Source: Cryphonectria parasitica EP155 (lineage: Eukaryota > Ascomycota > Sordariomycetes > Diaporthales > Cryphonectriaceae). From it: DNA of 64,000 nucleotides. How positions within the stretch are numbered: the stretch's first letter is position 1; the number at the start of each line of letters is the position of its first letter. The translations under genes were made by a program, and so were the position numbers. Of this stretch, positions 1 through 11,608 are shown piece after piece. The DNA lies in assembly GCF_011745365.1 (NCBI RefSeq), contig NW_024468917.1:2108001-2172000 (forward strand), written 5' to 3'. The notes beneath the pieces were generated by a model that was not told the origin of the DNA, made no database searches, and worked only from the letters and a program-made list of their open reading frames with translations.

Positions 1-151
1 CCTCTCCGACAACAGCGACGTCTGGCTGGGTGCTTTGTGGTGGGGTGCTGGCCCCTGGTGGGGCAACACTTACATCTACGCTTTTGAGCCTCCTTCTGGT
101 GTTGCCTATGTCGCCTACGAGAGCATCCTCTCCAAGTACTATCCTTCTTAA
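1..151 (+). CDS. GH5 endoglucanase, C-terminal fragment
   Basis: Only the last 49 residues are in the window, read from base 2 to the TAA at 149-151. The segment GALWWGAGPWWG followed by FEPPSG and a tyrosine-rich tail is the usual end of fungal GH5 (subfamily 5) beta-1,4-endoglucanases, secreted enzymes that cut cellulose internally. The catalytic glutamates lie upstream of the window, so activity cannot be judged. No CBM1 follows at the C-terminus; any such module would have to be N-terminal. The gene converges on the rhamnose dehydrogenase gene. The family call is good; the exact specificity is inference. Confidence 0.85.
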   Translation, partial: LSDNSDVWLGALWWGAGPWWGNTYIYAFEPPSGVAYVAYESILSKYYPS

Positions 152-570
152 GAGAAGGGGGGTGTAGGTGGCAGCAGCAGCAGCAGCAGCATTCATCTCT
201 GGGTCCCGGCACGATGTAGAGGTTATTTCAAGTTCATTCGTAAATATTGCCATTGCATTTTGTACGTAGCAATTTCAAGATAAATAGAAGCGCCTTGCGC
301 TACATTCATCATCTAGTTTTTCTTCTCCATTTACGCTTTTTTTAATGTGTCGCAACGTGAGCATGTATTGTATAACTATATTCTGATTATAAAGTATTGA
401 TTCTGCTGCAAAGGCTTGTTGACCTACTCAAGTGTCAAGCTTATTCGAGCACTGCGCAGAATTACAGCAATATTGGTTTCCGAGATTGTGTCTTTTTTTT
501 TCTTCTTTTCCACTTTTACATTTTCCTGTCACAAAGGACATGCTCAAACTCATCCTCCCCTCAGCTGCTA
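152..570. other. Intergenic 3' regions with a short CAG repeat
   Basis: This is the space between two convergent genes. It holds a (CAG)6-type microsatellite at about 171-190, just past the GH5 stop, and AT-rich sequence suited to 3' ends (about 290-420). I see no gene. Confidence 0.6.
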
Positions 571-1404
571 CTACTGAAAATTCACAAACGCCCCGCCGTC
601 GACCAGGAGCTGCGCGCCCGTCACATACCCGCTCAGCTCCTCACAGGCCAAGAACACAGCCGGCCCCGCCAGGTCCCTCGTGTCCCCCGTCCTGCCCAGC
701 GGTATCCTGCCCTCCATATACGTCCGCTTCGCCTCGTCCGCCAGGTCCTCGTCGTTGAGCTGCGTCCTGATCGTCCCGGGCAGCAGCGCGTTGCACCGCA
801 CCCCGTACTTGCCCAGCGCCACCGCGGTGCTCTGCATCAGCGACAGGATGCCGGCCTTGGTCGGGGTGTAGTGCGTCTGGCCCCCGCCGCCGACGAGCGC
901 GCTGATGGAGGAGATGCCGATGACGGAACCGCCGGGAGGGGACTGGTGCAGCGCCATCTGGCGCGCTGCCGCCTGCACCACGTAAAAGGCCCCGTCGAGG
1001 TTCGTCCGCACCGTGCGGCTGTACAGATCCGCTGGGAGGTCCAGGAACTCGGCGAACGTGCAGATGCCCGCGTTGCTCACGCAGACGTCCAGCCGCCCCG
1101 TCGAGAAGGTCTCGAGCGCGAAGGCCACGAGCTTGGTGCCTGTTTCTGGGTCCGTCACGTCTCCTGGGAGGTGGGCGAGGCTGCCCACGGCCTGCCCTGC
1201 CCCTGCTGCTGCGGCGGAGGACTTGAGCTGGTCGGCCTCTGCGAGGAGGGAGTCCAGGTGCGGCTTGTCTTTCTCTAGACCCAAGTGGTTCACGGCGACG
1301 TTGCAGCCCTGCCGGAGGAATTCGAGACATATGGCACGGCCTATGCCAGTCGTGCCGCCTGTGATGACGGCCGTTTTGCCGGCTAGGAGGTTTGTGGGTG
1401 CCAT
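571..1404 (-). CDS. lraA: L-rhamnose-1-dehydrogenase (SDR family)
   Basis: A single-exon, 277-residue classical short-chain dehydrogenase. It shows the cofactor motif TGGTTGIG (about residues 15-22), SNAG (about 110-113), the catalytic serine in GISSISALVGG, and the active-site pair in YTPTKAGILSLMQS. The block from ISSISALVGG through YTPTK to NALLPGTIRTQLN, EGRIPLGR and LLVDGG resembles the fungal L-rhamnose-1-dehydrogenases (LRA1/LraA), which oxidise L-rhamnose to rhamnono-lactone with NAD(P) in the first step of the non-phosphorylating fungal pathway. The ATG at 1404 sits directly before the Rossmann fold and the length is normal for the family. A likely L-rhamnonate dehydratase (third enzyme of the same pathway) lies about 9 kb away at 10175-11608. 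Substrate assignment rests on sequence resemblance. Confidence 0.8.
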   Translation of the reverse strand: MAPTNLLAGKTAVITGGTTGIGRAICLEFLRQGCNVAVNHLGLEKDKPHLDSLLAEADQLKSSAAAAGAGQAVGSLAHLPGDVTDPETGTKLVAFALETFSTGRLDVCVSNAGICTFAEFLDLPADLYSRTVRTNLDGAFYVVQAAARQMALHQSPPGGSVIGISSISALVGGGGQTHYTPTKAGILSLMQSTAVALGKYGVRCNALLPGTIRTQLNDEDLADEAKRTYMEGRIPLGRTGDTRDLAGPAVFLACEELSGYVTGAQLLVDGGAFVNFQ

Positions 1405-2265
1405 TTTTATTATTACAACACCCGTCTTGATCTATCAACTTGGAAACGCCGTCGTTGTCGTTTTCTTGAGTTCTGGCGCAGGTGGTGGTCAAGGGTTAAT
1501 TTGTCGTTTGTCTCACAACCGAGACAATGCACGTTGTGGCCTTGAATGTGGGGTCGAGAAATGGCACGAGGGACAGCTTGAGATGAGTACCAAGAAGATG
1601 TCAAGATGACCGAATATTGTCTTCAAGAAAATGGAAAATGGGCCGGAATATGGGTATCATGACCAGACAAAAGCACGGCTTGGAAGAGATATGACCTGGT
1701 CACATTTGTTATCAAGTACTCTCCCTACTTTCTCCGATGAGAGTTGTACAAGGAGGCTCATTCAACCCCTCGTCGATCAACAGCACCGATCGTGGGGAAC
1801 CCTGCAGCGGACTAGGGTCAAGGGCCTCCCTCGGTGGGTCCGACCTCGGGACATCTAACAGCGAGGCAACGTCCTTCCATCAGATCTCGCCAGACGCCCG
1901 CAGAGCGGATGGTTTTCTTAACGGCAGCACGTCTTCAACAATCAGCGTCTTGTGTTGGATCAAGAGGGCGAGGGCGAGGTGATCTTCCACTGCCAAGAAG
2001 TGCTGCGAAAGAGTTGTGAGAGTGAAAGAACTAGAAGGTCAGTAGTTGACCCTACCCTAGCGTTATTCGTAATATCAGTACATTTGTGATCTTTGTGATC
2101 TACTATCAGTCTCAATTTTTCCCCCCCGGGGGGGGGGGGGGATAATGTACATATCTGCCAGCTTCGAATGGCAATTGCTCATATCCCTCCCATGCAGGTC
2201 CTTGCTGGATCATACCCAGCCTATCTGGCACGTTCCAAATATGTACACCACAGCCAATGACTCCC
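1405..2265. other. Intergenic, with homopolymer C7G14
   Basis: This is the presumed promoter side of the rhamnose dehydrogenase gene. It carries a striking C7 then G14 run at 2121-2141, flanked by pyrimidine-rich sequence. The small ORFs here have no recognisable features. I see no gene. Confidence 0.5.
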
Positions 2266-3388
2266 TCACTTGCGGGAACGAAGCTGGCGCTTGTTTTCCG
2301 ATGAGACGGGCGGCGGGGACTCGTTCCGGCGTCTCTTCAAGGCATCTTTGACCGAGAACGATCCGACGAAGCTACGGTGAGCTACGCCAGTAACGGTACT
2401 CTTCATGAAGTACATGTCGCCGGTGCGAGCCGGCCGGGTACCAGCAGGGAAAGGAGGCGAGTCGATAATCCAGCCTGCATGATCCACATCGGCAAGAATC
2501 ACGGCACCCGCCTTGGACCGCGCCATACCGTCGAAGGTAAGCATCCTACGGATGCCCGCATCGTCATGGGCGGCGCTGGTGTCTAGTTTGGTATCCGTCG
2601 GCGATGAGGTGTCCATGGACAAGGGGGCATTCGAAAGGCCATTGGAAGCATTCTCAGTCTCTTCGTTGTAAAGGATTTGCTCCAGCCAGCCGTGGTCCAT
2701 GTATTCCATCCAGCTCGTCTCGGCAGAGAGGATCTTGGCCCAGTGGTTGCCTGACTTCACGTCGGCGATCGTGTCCGCAATCATCTCAATCCGTGCTAAA
2801 GCGCTGGCCGTGTCGGGACAGCATTTGCAACCGAGACGATGGCTACTCAATTCGGATGAGATAGTGAGCCACAAGTCTCGATCGTTCGTACTTAATCAAC
2901 ATTGCTGATACTTACTCAACTCGAACGCGCCACTCAGAAAGCATGCCGTTCTGGTTTATGCATATCGACACCGCAGTTGTCATAGTTTGAACGCATGGAG
3001 GACAAAAAATGAAAACCCGATTGATAGGCATTGCGGCCTGCAGGATGGTTGTGTGAAGCTCAGTGTCGTCGTAGACATAATTCATATACCTGTCCACCTC
3101 GTATTCCTCTAGAATGCTGCCAACGGAACTGACAATGGCCTGAGGCAAGCTTGACTTGGACACGTCGTCCTGGGGCAAGAATCCTTGGCCTGAGCTGAGA
3201 CTCTTGACACCGAACTGATCATCAGCGCAGTTCTGGCTGCAGAGTGGTGTGAAGGCAAAGAAGAGTCTCGGAAACGCTTGGCTTTGGGAGAGGACCCCTG
3301 TGTGGCGCCTCTTGATCAGCACGCAATTTTGTGGTTGACAATTCTTCCAGAACTTACTCAAAGTCGGTTTGACTGTGGCTTCAGGCAT
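2266..3388 (-). CDS. Hypothetical protein, probably two exons
   Basis: Two long minus-strand frames follow each other: ATG at 3388 running to about 2915, and a second open to 2266. They probably form one gene of about 350 residues. The junction is unclear. A canonical GTAAGT follows the codons for RV, but the nearest frame-compatible acceptor would give an intron of only about 25 nt. A weaker donor upstream (GTGGCG, 2 nt into a codon) paired with the TTAAG acceptor gives 47 nt and keeps the frame. The N-terminal half is acidic with ILEEYEVDRYMNYVYDD. The C-terminal half ends in a basic stretch (KRRRNE and KRQLRSRK) that could be a nuclear signal. I do not recognise a family. Confidence 0.5.
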
Positions 3389-4088
3389 CTTGATAGATTC
3401 TCCTATCCTTGAGACAATAAGGTTGTCACAAGTGCTAGGTAAGTTGCGTTTGGCAGGTTGATGCCTTGCGTAGAGATGCCTGAACCGTGGAGAGCCGTCA
3501 GTACGAAGGGCTAGAGAATCAGAAGAGAGTTGAGGCTACAGTAGTTGTGGGGCGATGAGGAGAAAAGAAATCTCCAACGAAAAACGGAAGGCATGCGTAG
3601 GTTGCATGATTTGGCTGGTGAAATTAAAGAAAGAGCTGTCCAGGCACGTTCTTCCCCTCCCGGAGACATCACTCCACCTGCAGGCTGCTCTTGCATTTCA
3701 TTCATTGCACGGTCTGCACCTTCCTCATCTCTGTCCAGCTCACCTCAAACGTTACCTATGACGTTCAAAATGAGGAGGCTTAGTTCAGTAGCAAAAACAA
3801 AAGGGAGAAAAGAGTTAGAAAGAATAGGTCTGACAGGGCTGTGGAAGGAACATGCACGTGTTAGAAGACGATCAGCAGAACGACATATACACTCAATACT
3901 GCTTCTTCGATTGATGAGAAGGGGCCAAGATGCCAGACCCCGCTGACACGGTGGTGATAAGATCATCAAACTCATACGCTATGAATACGCATCTTGACCT
4001 TCATCAAAAACTGTACTGATCCCTCTTTCCCCCGCCCCTTCTTCCAATGCTAGCAACCAAACGCCTCATTCCAATGCTTTCGTCTGGC
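3389..4088. other. Intergenic, no gene seen
   Basis: This stretch between the hypothetical gene and the 3' end of the large zinc-cluster regulator holds only short overlapping frames on both strands with no family signal. Confidence 0.5.
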
Positions 4089-7000
4089 TCAGGTGAGGAA
4101 CTTGGCCCCGTCCTGCTTGAACAACCAGTCTCTGTTCGCATCCACCATAAAATCAGTAATGTTAAACTCATTAGCATTTCCATTAGCCTCGAGAGACATG
4201 TTGCCGCCAGACGCGCCGTCTCTACCGGCCCCAGATCCAGACCCGTTCCCGTTCTCCGAAGGCATGCTCCCACCACCATTATCTGCCGGGGCCCCGAAAG
4301 GCAGGCGTGGGACATTGAAAAAGTCAAAGATGTCGACATACTCCAGATCGTGAGGCTGCGGTGTTCTAGCTGGCGTGACGCTGGGGTATCTGGTGTTTCT
4401 CCCCGAAAATCCGCTGACGCCACCACCACCACCACCACCGGTGCCGCTGCCGCCACCAATCGCAGCGCCAGAGGGACCCGGGGTGGAGCCCGTGATGCTC
4501 TGCCCGGCGGGACCTGGGACGTGCCTCGGCTGCCGGCTGATGAGGAAGTCCAGGTCAAAGGCCGTCCGTCGCATATCAGCCAAAATCTTCACGCTCGTCG
4601 GCTGCGGCCCGGGCGTCGAGCCGCTCTCGCCCGGTATCCCTGACCCTCCTTGCCTCTCGGCATCACGGTACTCGTCTAGCACACGCTCAAGCAGGCTACA
4701 ATACCGCGCAGCCACGGGCCAATACCGCCCCATCTCGCGCAGGCAGTCGACAAAGAAGGGCAGCTGCGGGGAAAGCTTGTGCTCGACCGTGCTGCCGTGG
4801 ACGAGCAAGAGCCGAGCCGCGACCCACAGTGTGAAGGCAAAGGGAGGGCCGAGCTTGGAGAGCAAGCCATTGGTCGCGACAAACTCGCCGAGGGCCTGGA
4901 TGTTCTCGACAGCGCCGTGGCAGCGCTGGCTTGCGCTGTAGGAAGGGTGAAAGATCGGAGAGCGGGTGGTAGGGTACGCAGCGGATGAGTGAAGCCGGAT
5001 CACGGCTGTGTGGTAAGTGGCATGCAGCATCACCCAGCCGCAGTTGAGCTGCTTGGCGCTGCCGGGCTGGAAAAGCTTCGCCATGTTGCCAAACTCACCC
5101 GGAAGCCCAAACTTCCAGGACGTGAGTGTGTTGTCGAGTTCCTTGTAGCGCAGTTGCCACTGCTCCACGTCGGAGAGGGCGGAGATGTCGACGGGTTGTT
5201 TGAGGAAGTTATGAATCTTGGTAAGAATCCCCAGTATTTCGATGTAGTAGGAGAAAGCGCCTAGATTTTGGGGGTTGTCCATTTTGAATTCGGGCGATTC
5301 ACAGTTATGTGGATCATGTTGTATGCCGTCTTGGTGGTCGCTGAACCAGCGGGTTTCGACCTTTTGGTTCTTCATCCACAGGTCGTCGCGGCAGGGTAGA
5401 GTGCGGTCGATCTCACGATCGTCCAGGGCAAACTCAAAAGCTGTTGCGATGGTCGCGTACCGGTCGAGGAGATAGATCATCCAGAAAAGGCGCCGTCGGC
5501 TTTCTTCCTCAATGAAATCTCTGGGCTCGGGTAGGATCATGGCTCGTAGTGTGTATATAGAGGTGAAATTAGGGCTGACACTGAAGGAGCTCGACTCGAC
5601 GGCCAGACCGAGCTGCACGACAGATCGGGTGATGAGGGCCATAATGTTCCACCCGGGCGGTCCGTTGCTGTCACCGCAGAGATCAAGGGAGAGGATGACG
5701 AGCGCTTGCAGAGACTTGACCGACGAGCTCTCCATGCCATAGAGCAACACCTGCTGCTTTGATATAGCATGATAGTGCCGCCTCCTCTCCTCCGTCAGTC
5801 TAGGATCTGTCGAATATCTCAAGGTAGTGGCCACGATAGCGTGAAGCAGAATCTTGTCTGTTTCTTCTATCATCGAAGGGCCAAAGAGCGAATCCAGCGT
5901 TGTCTTTCGATGTAATATTGGGCACCACGTGTTGATATGTTTGAAATAGAGATCTACTAGGGCATATAGGAGATCGTAAGGAGGCAGATCCTGGTCCGCA
6001 GATAAGCCTTGGTTTTGCGAGTGCGAGAGATTCACGGTCGGAGAGGGCACTGGAGCAGCACCATTGGTACCATAGTACTCCTGTGCTGCAACACTGGCCA
6101 TGCCCGCGGCTGCAGCAGCTGCAGCTGATGAGGATCCTCCCGAGATCCCAGAGATGTGGCTGTGGTTTGTGGGTGACAGGCTGGACATGTTGACAGCGGA
6201 GGTCATGCCATCATGCAGAGTGGGCGTTGGGGGTGGGATCCCAAAGTCCATCGCCTGGGTGACGGGCGGATACGTAGAGGGTTTCTGGAGGAACAGGGCC
6301 GTCTCTGCCTGGGCCTGGTTCGTCCGCACCGAGTCTGCTCTGCCGAAGATGGAGGGCGGAGCTTCGCGCGGCGTGCCATGGTCGCTGGGAATGCTCGCGT
6401 TGCTCCCTCGGATGCTGGAGGGGGGTGGATGGTGTGATATCAGCCCGGCAGGCGCAGACTGGGCTGCGGTGAAGGTCGCCTGGATGATCTCGGAGTGAGC
6501 ACGCAGGATCTCCTCGAGCTTATCGAGCCTCTGCTCGAGCTCACGCCCGTAACCAGCGCGCAGACCAGGCTTCTTGCGCTCTTTGTATTCGCATAATTGG
6601 CCATTGCGACTGCACCAGCCGCAAGAGGGCTGACCGCGGTCACATTTCACCTAGAGTTCGTACACCTCGCGTTAGTAGAAGACCTTTGTCTAGATCATCA
6701 TCCTGCACCTGTCTCCCACCACTTGAATCAGGGATATGAGACATAGAGAGCATCAGGAGCAACGAGACAGAAGAAGAAAGAAGGAGCAGGAAAGAGGAAA
6801 AAAACGGGATGATGTAGCCGCACCTTTCTCTGCTTACATAGCTCGCACCTTGGAATGGAAAGCTCGTCAGCAACTCTTCTCTTCTTGGACTCGGGCTCGG
6901 GCGAAGTTGCCGCGGCACGAGGGTCCACCTCGATAGTCTCCTCTACGAGGGGCGCCGGCGGTGTAGTTTCAGCACAGGGAGAAGACATGAAATTCGTGGT

Positions 7001-7610
7001 GATGATGATATAGAAAAGCAAAAACAAGTCAACGACAAGAAAAGTTGATATAACATGGCTCAGATGGGGAACAGGAACTATACAAGGCAGGGAGAAGGAA
7101 TAATAGGACGATGGGAGGAGGAAGAGATTCTATAAGCAGACATGTAACATAACAACGACTTGATATGTTCCGAGCTAAAGACCAAGGAAATTTGAGAAGG
7201 AAAAGACAAATAGGGACAAGCTGGATAGTGACAGAAAAAGGGATAGATCCGGGGCGCCGGAGGAAAAGAAAGTCTGGGGATTGGGGGGGAGGCTTCCAGG
7301 GGGGGGGGGGCAAAAAGATATAGTATTGATTCGCATCAAAGGACCAAACTAGGACAAACACGTACGAAACGGAGATTGGTCGTTTTCGCTTGCCATTCCT
7401 ATTGGCAACCTCTCCTACAGGGTCGTCGTCGTCGCTGGCTGCTTCATCTCCACTGGCCCTCTGGCCACCACCGTCTTCGTCCGGGCTGGTGGCCTCGCCG
7501 TCCGGCTGTACTTTGACAGTGACGGTCGATGCAGGTGGTGAGAACCCCTGGGCCACGATCGAGGACTGCACAGGGGAGGACATGACGGCCGGTGTTGGAG
7601 ATGTGGGCAT
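4089..7610 (-). CDS. Zn2Cys6 transcription factor with fungal-specific regulatory domain
   Basis: The gene has at least three exons. The last runs 6650 to 4089, preceded by an intron at 6651-6823 (GTGCGG...CTCTAG, phase 0). The intron splits the zinc cluster: CELCKQRK lies before it and VKCDRGQPSCGWCSRNGQLC after it, giving spacing C-x2-C-x6-C-x6-C-x2-C-x6-C. A coiled coil follows (GRELEQRLDKLEEIL), then a Ser/Ala/Gly-rich linker, the fungal-specific factor domain (DLYFKHINTWCPILH onward), and a Gly-rich low-complexity tail. The N-terminus is uncertain. An internal ATG at 6988 gives about 908 residues. An upstream frame (7610 to about 7370) encodes an acidic, protein-like start ending in a basic NGKRKRP and could be a spliced first exon or an alternative one. 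Its place between two rhamnose genes makes it a candidate pathway regulator; that is inference. Confidence 0.85.
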
Positions 7611-10174
7611 CTCTTTGAGAAGGAGGAGGAGGAGGAGGAGGGTGTGAGGCTATCGAGCCCACGATGGAGGTTGTTGTCAAGAGATACACACACGATCGGT
7701 GTGCGGTCAGGGCCGCCCTCAACGTCCAGTCTAAACTAAACCCACAGGCTAGTCTAGTCGATCATGGAACCGTCTCTCATTGTCTGCCGAAGTGTGATCT
7801 GTTCTACCTGCTTGTGTGCTGGGCTTGAGGCGTGATGTCAAGAAACCCAAAGGTGTGGGGTGGGACCCCAGACCGGTGCGGTGCGACGGTGTGAGTGAGG
7901 AGGAATGAGGAGGGTGTGGGCGTTTGTGTGTGTGGCTGAGCCTCGGGTGCCTCGACAGACAGGGGCCAGCTGCTGCTAACCAGTGTGACAGATAACAAAA
8001 AGAAAAAAAACACGATGTCCTTGGTGGCAGATCTCGGTGGGATTCGCAACGCGTACAAAGAGGGAACGAAGAAAAAAAATAAAAATAAAAGGTGCTTCGG
8101 GGTAATGTTGTGCAGAGTGTTCGAGGACTTGGGCTGCTCCGGTCTTTATTGCATGGTCCGCCGTGGGAGGGGCCCTGGTTTTGCCTGATTGATTCTTTGT
8201 GTCCCTTCCCCCCTCCCCCCTTCATTGCAGTAGCGGTAGCAGACAAGAAGAGGTGGTGGGCCAGTGGAACCCGCAGCGAAGGCAGGCCCCGTAAGAGTTT
8301 AGATTTTACGAGCAGAATTCATCGAAAGGGCTCTAGTGCTGCGATGATTAGTGCTATTAGTGCTGAAGGGCGAGACGGGAGAGGAATATTGGAGCCGAAA
8401 AGACGGTCCTACTATAGAAAGCGAACAGCAGGGGAGGCCCATGACGTTGGGCTACCGCAGCATGCAGTAATCCCTGTGTGTGCGGGGGAAGAGAGGGTCC
8501 AGCTGCGGGGGAGGGAGGGGTTTCGTGGGCGCCTGGACGGCCTGAACGGCCGCAAACAGGAAACCCACAGGGGCATGAACGGTACACAAGGGCCGGCCCT
8601 CGGTCCTGGAGCCTCTGAAGAAGACATGGGAAGGAAGCATGACTAGTCGCGGTGGGCAACGTAGTATTCTGCGGTGCTAACCGGATCTTTAAGCTCTCCA
8701 GGCAGGCCAGGTGATCTTGAGCCGACGTGGAACCCCAGATTATTTCTCGTTTTCGCAGATCTGACAGCTTGTTAAGGTCGATGACTCCAACCATGGTCCC
8801 TGTCATACCTCTTTCCACCCCCTTTCGAGACCGAACAACAACACACATTATGGAATTTGTTCATAGAATACCATATTGAGCTCTTTGATCGGCTTTCTCG
8901 TCTTGGAGGTAAGGGGAAATGAGTTGACACGGACGTTCCGTGGTACTGCAACAGGGGCAGGCCCCAGTAGTGCTTGTTCAACCCTCCATCGCCTGCCCCC
9001 CTTCAGCAACAAGTATCATTCCGAATTGTTCAGATCGGAGAAGTGGCATGTAACGCTCTGCAAGCTATGACGCGCACACCAACCGTACTTCGAGATTATT
9101 ACTATTACAGGAATGGGTTGAACACGTCTTATACCCTGCCTATCCTGCTGCTCTTCAATTATCGCACCTGTCAGCAAACACTGAACCTTTGTCGAGGCCG
9201 GCTAGAATGCCATGGCGGTAAGTCCACATTTATTGATTAAAGCAATATGCACCGTAGTATGCAAGCTTCTCTTAGGCGGTGTCACATCGGAGAAGTGGCA
9301 TGCAACGCTCTGCAAGCCACACAAGCCACGCAATTGTTGCCGTCAAGCTCGTCTTAGTTGTTTCTAGCCATTGTGTTTCCTCAGTAGATGCCGAGCATGG
9401 CCAGAGAGCGCCACAAACTTGTCTTTCAGGCCAAAATCAGAAGATTTTATGTGTAGCTTGCCATGTGAGATTGTTGGGAAACGGTGTGGCACGACACGTT
9501 TAGCCCTCGGTTAGCGGCGATTTTGACTCAGACTGGAAGCAGTCCAAGACAGACCACATGTCATATACTATGGTAGCAAATCTCGAGCCGTTATTCCAGG
9601 TCGCATTGTCTGTATTTCAATTAGGATTGCAGCCAGCCGCAGCCACGAAGATCGAAACATGTGTCCGGTCACATCCACAGCATATAGACTCTCACCCCCA
9701 TCCTTATTAGTATCTCGTCCAACTGTTCATGTATCTGCCGAAGCGGGCAGGCCTGCAACATTACCACGGGAATAACAAAGTGTAAAATAAAACAACAGAT
9801 GGAGCGACACATACTACTCTTGTAGTAGTGAAAAGTCCCCAGATTTTAAGAGGGATCTCGGTTTGTTCGGTGCATCAACGACCCGAAACCCTGTGCTCTA
9901 AGTTGTGCCCCACCACCAGCTGCCGAGGAATTGTCCAATACCGGAGACCTACTGTCTCATGATAATACCATAGCTCTTCCATCTTGAAGAAATTCACATC
10001 ACCTTTTTCCCTCAAATTCGTGGCCATTCTGTTATTTCCTGAAGGTGTGCACACAGCTCCATAAGTAAAGCCTCCAGATCGGGACATCCGTCACTCTGCT
10101 TACCTGCTCGCCTGCTTTGTGTCTGGTTTTTCGATTCCTACAATTTCATTCCATCCCTTGCTACTATCATCGTC
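7611..10174. other. Long divergent intergenic region
   Basis: About 2.6 kb separates the divergently transcribed zinc-cluster regulator and the rhamnonate dehydratase gene. It contains a trinucleotide GGA-type run just outside the regulator start (about 7618-7640), purine and pyrimidine tracts at 7980-8090, and a 37-bp direct repeat pair (listed separately). The frames are short and uncharacteristic. It is probably promoter and 5'-leader sequence for both genes. Confidence 0.5.
9031..9319. repeat. Direct repeat pair of 37 bp, 252 bp apart
   Basis: Copies at 9031-9067 and 9283-9319 share 34 of 37 bases, with the core ATCGGAGAAGTGGCATG then AACGCTCTGCAAGC. Two of the three mismatches are T/C transitions. 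The pair sits in the promoter-side intergenic region about 0.9-1.1 kb upstream of the rhamnonate dehydratase gene. It may be a remnant of a larger duplicated or mobile sequence; no terminal repeats or transposase were seen. Confidence 0.7.
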
Positions 10175-11608
10175 ATGGCTTCCGTCAGAGAATTTCCCAC
10201 CATCAAGGCCATCCGGTCATATGTCATTGGAGGCGTTGGCTCGGGTAAGTGATGCTGCTTTCACCCCCCTCTCAAAACGAAGAGGTGATAAAGCTGATGG
10301 AATATGTGCAGGTGGTGATTATCACAACGTGGAAGGAGGCCACTGGTGAGAGGACGACCTAACCCCTCTTCTTTAGATGATGACTAACGCCCAAGCCTTT
10401 CCCCCCCCTTTCTTCGCCTCAGGCTCATCGACTCGCCGATATCCACACCCTGCTCACAATGGGAGCAATACCGCAAGTCCCGCACAAGCTGGGGCATCAA
10501 CGTTCTCGGCTCCTTTTTGGTAGAGATAGAGGCCAGCGATGGCACGGTGGGCTTCGCGACGGGCTTCGGCGGCCCTCCCGGATGCTGGCTGGTCCATCAG
10601 CACTTTGAGCGGTTTCTCATCGGTGCCGACCCACGTAACACCAACCTCCTCTTTGAGCAAATGTACCGGGGCTCCATGTTTTACGGCCGCAAGGGCCTTC
10701 CTATCGCCGTCATCTCCGTCATCGACCTGGCCCTCTGGGACCTGCTCGGCAAGCTCCGCAACGAGCCCGTCTATAGGCTCATTGGTGGCGCCACCAAGGA
10801 GCGCCTCAATTTCTACTGCACCGGCCCTGAGCCCACAGCCGCCAAGGAGATGGGCTTCTGGGGCGCCAAGGTGCCTCTGCCGTACTGTCCCGAGGAGGGG
10901 CACGCTGGCCTCAAGAAGAACGTCGAGTTCCTGCGCAAGCACCGCGAGGCGGTCGGGCCAGATTTCCCCCTCATGGTGGATTGCTACATGAGCCTGAACG
11001 TGCCCTACACGATTGAGATCGCCAAGGCCTGCCTGGACCTCAACATCAACTGGTGGGAGGAGTGCCTGACGCCCGATGACACAGACGGGTTCGCGCAGAT
11101 CAAGCGCGCCCACCCGACGCTCAAGTTCACCACGGGCGAGCACGAGTACAGCCGCTACGGCTTCCGGAAGCTCGTCGAGGGCCGCAACCTGGACATCATC
11201 CAGCCGGACGTCATGTGGCTGGGCGGGCTGACGGAGCTGCTGAGGGTCTCGGCCATGGCGGCCGCGTACGACATCCCTGTGGTGCCGCACGCGAGCGGGC
11301 CTTATAGCTACCACTTCGTCATAAGCCAACCCAACACGCCGTTCCAGGAGTACCTGGCCAACAGCCCCGACGGGAAGAGCGTGCTTCCTGTGTTTGGCGA
11401 CCTGTTTCTGGATGAGCCCATCCCCACCAAGGGATACCTGACCACCAAAGACCTGGACAAGCCTGGCTTTGGGCTCACCCTGAATCCGGCTGTGAGGGCC
11501 AAGCTGATCAGCGGGCAGTCCCTGCTGAACCCGGCGCCATCAAAGAGCTTGACGACGGAAGAGGAGAAGGAAGCGGCGGACAAGGCCAATGGGGTTTCAT
11601 CATCATGA
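10175..11608 (+). CDS. lraC: L-rhamnonate dehydratase (enolase superfamily)
   Basis: Three exons: 10175-10244, 10312-10345 and 10423-11608, giving 429 residues, with introns of 67 and 77 nt (GTAAGT...GTGCAG and GTGAGA...CCTCAG). The short middle exon encodes the conserved GGDYHNVEGGHW loop. The C-terminal barrel carries the metal ligands of the superfamily: the aspartate of MVDCY, the glutamate of NWWEECL and the glutamate of TTGEHEY, plus IIQPDVMW and the catalytic histidine in VVPHASGPY. Fungal enzymes of this type (LRA3/LraC) dehydrate L-rhamnonate to 2-keto-3-deoxy-L-rhamnonate. Neighbouring lraA supplies the first step of the same pathway. The second-step lactonase and the aldolase are not in this window. 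The family is certain and the substrate very likely. Confidence 0.9.

Noticed and set aside
397..1278. Long Arg-rich frame (293 aa) antisense to the rhamnose dehydrogenase
   Set aside because: It lies opposite a well-supported SDR gene and has the codon pattern of a shadow frame; no domain is seen.
2121..2141. C7G14 run as a regulatory element
   Set aside because: Homopolymer runs of this kind are common mutational features and may be sequencing-sensitive; no supporting signal nearby.
10454..11329. 291-aa minus-strand frame under the rhamnonate dehydratase
   Set aside because: It is antisense to the catalytic barrel exon of the dehydratase.
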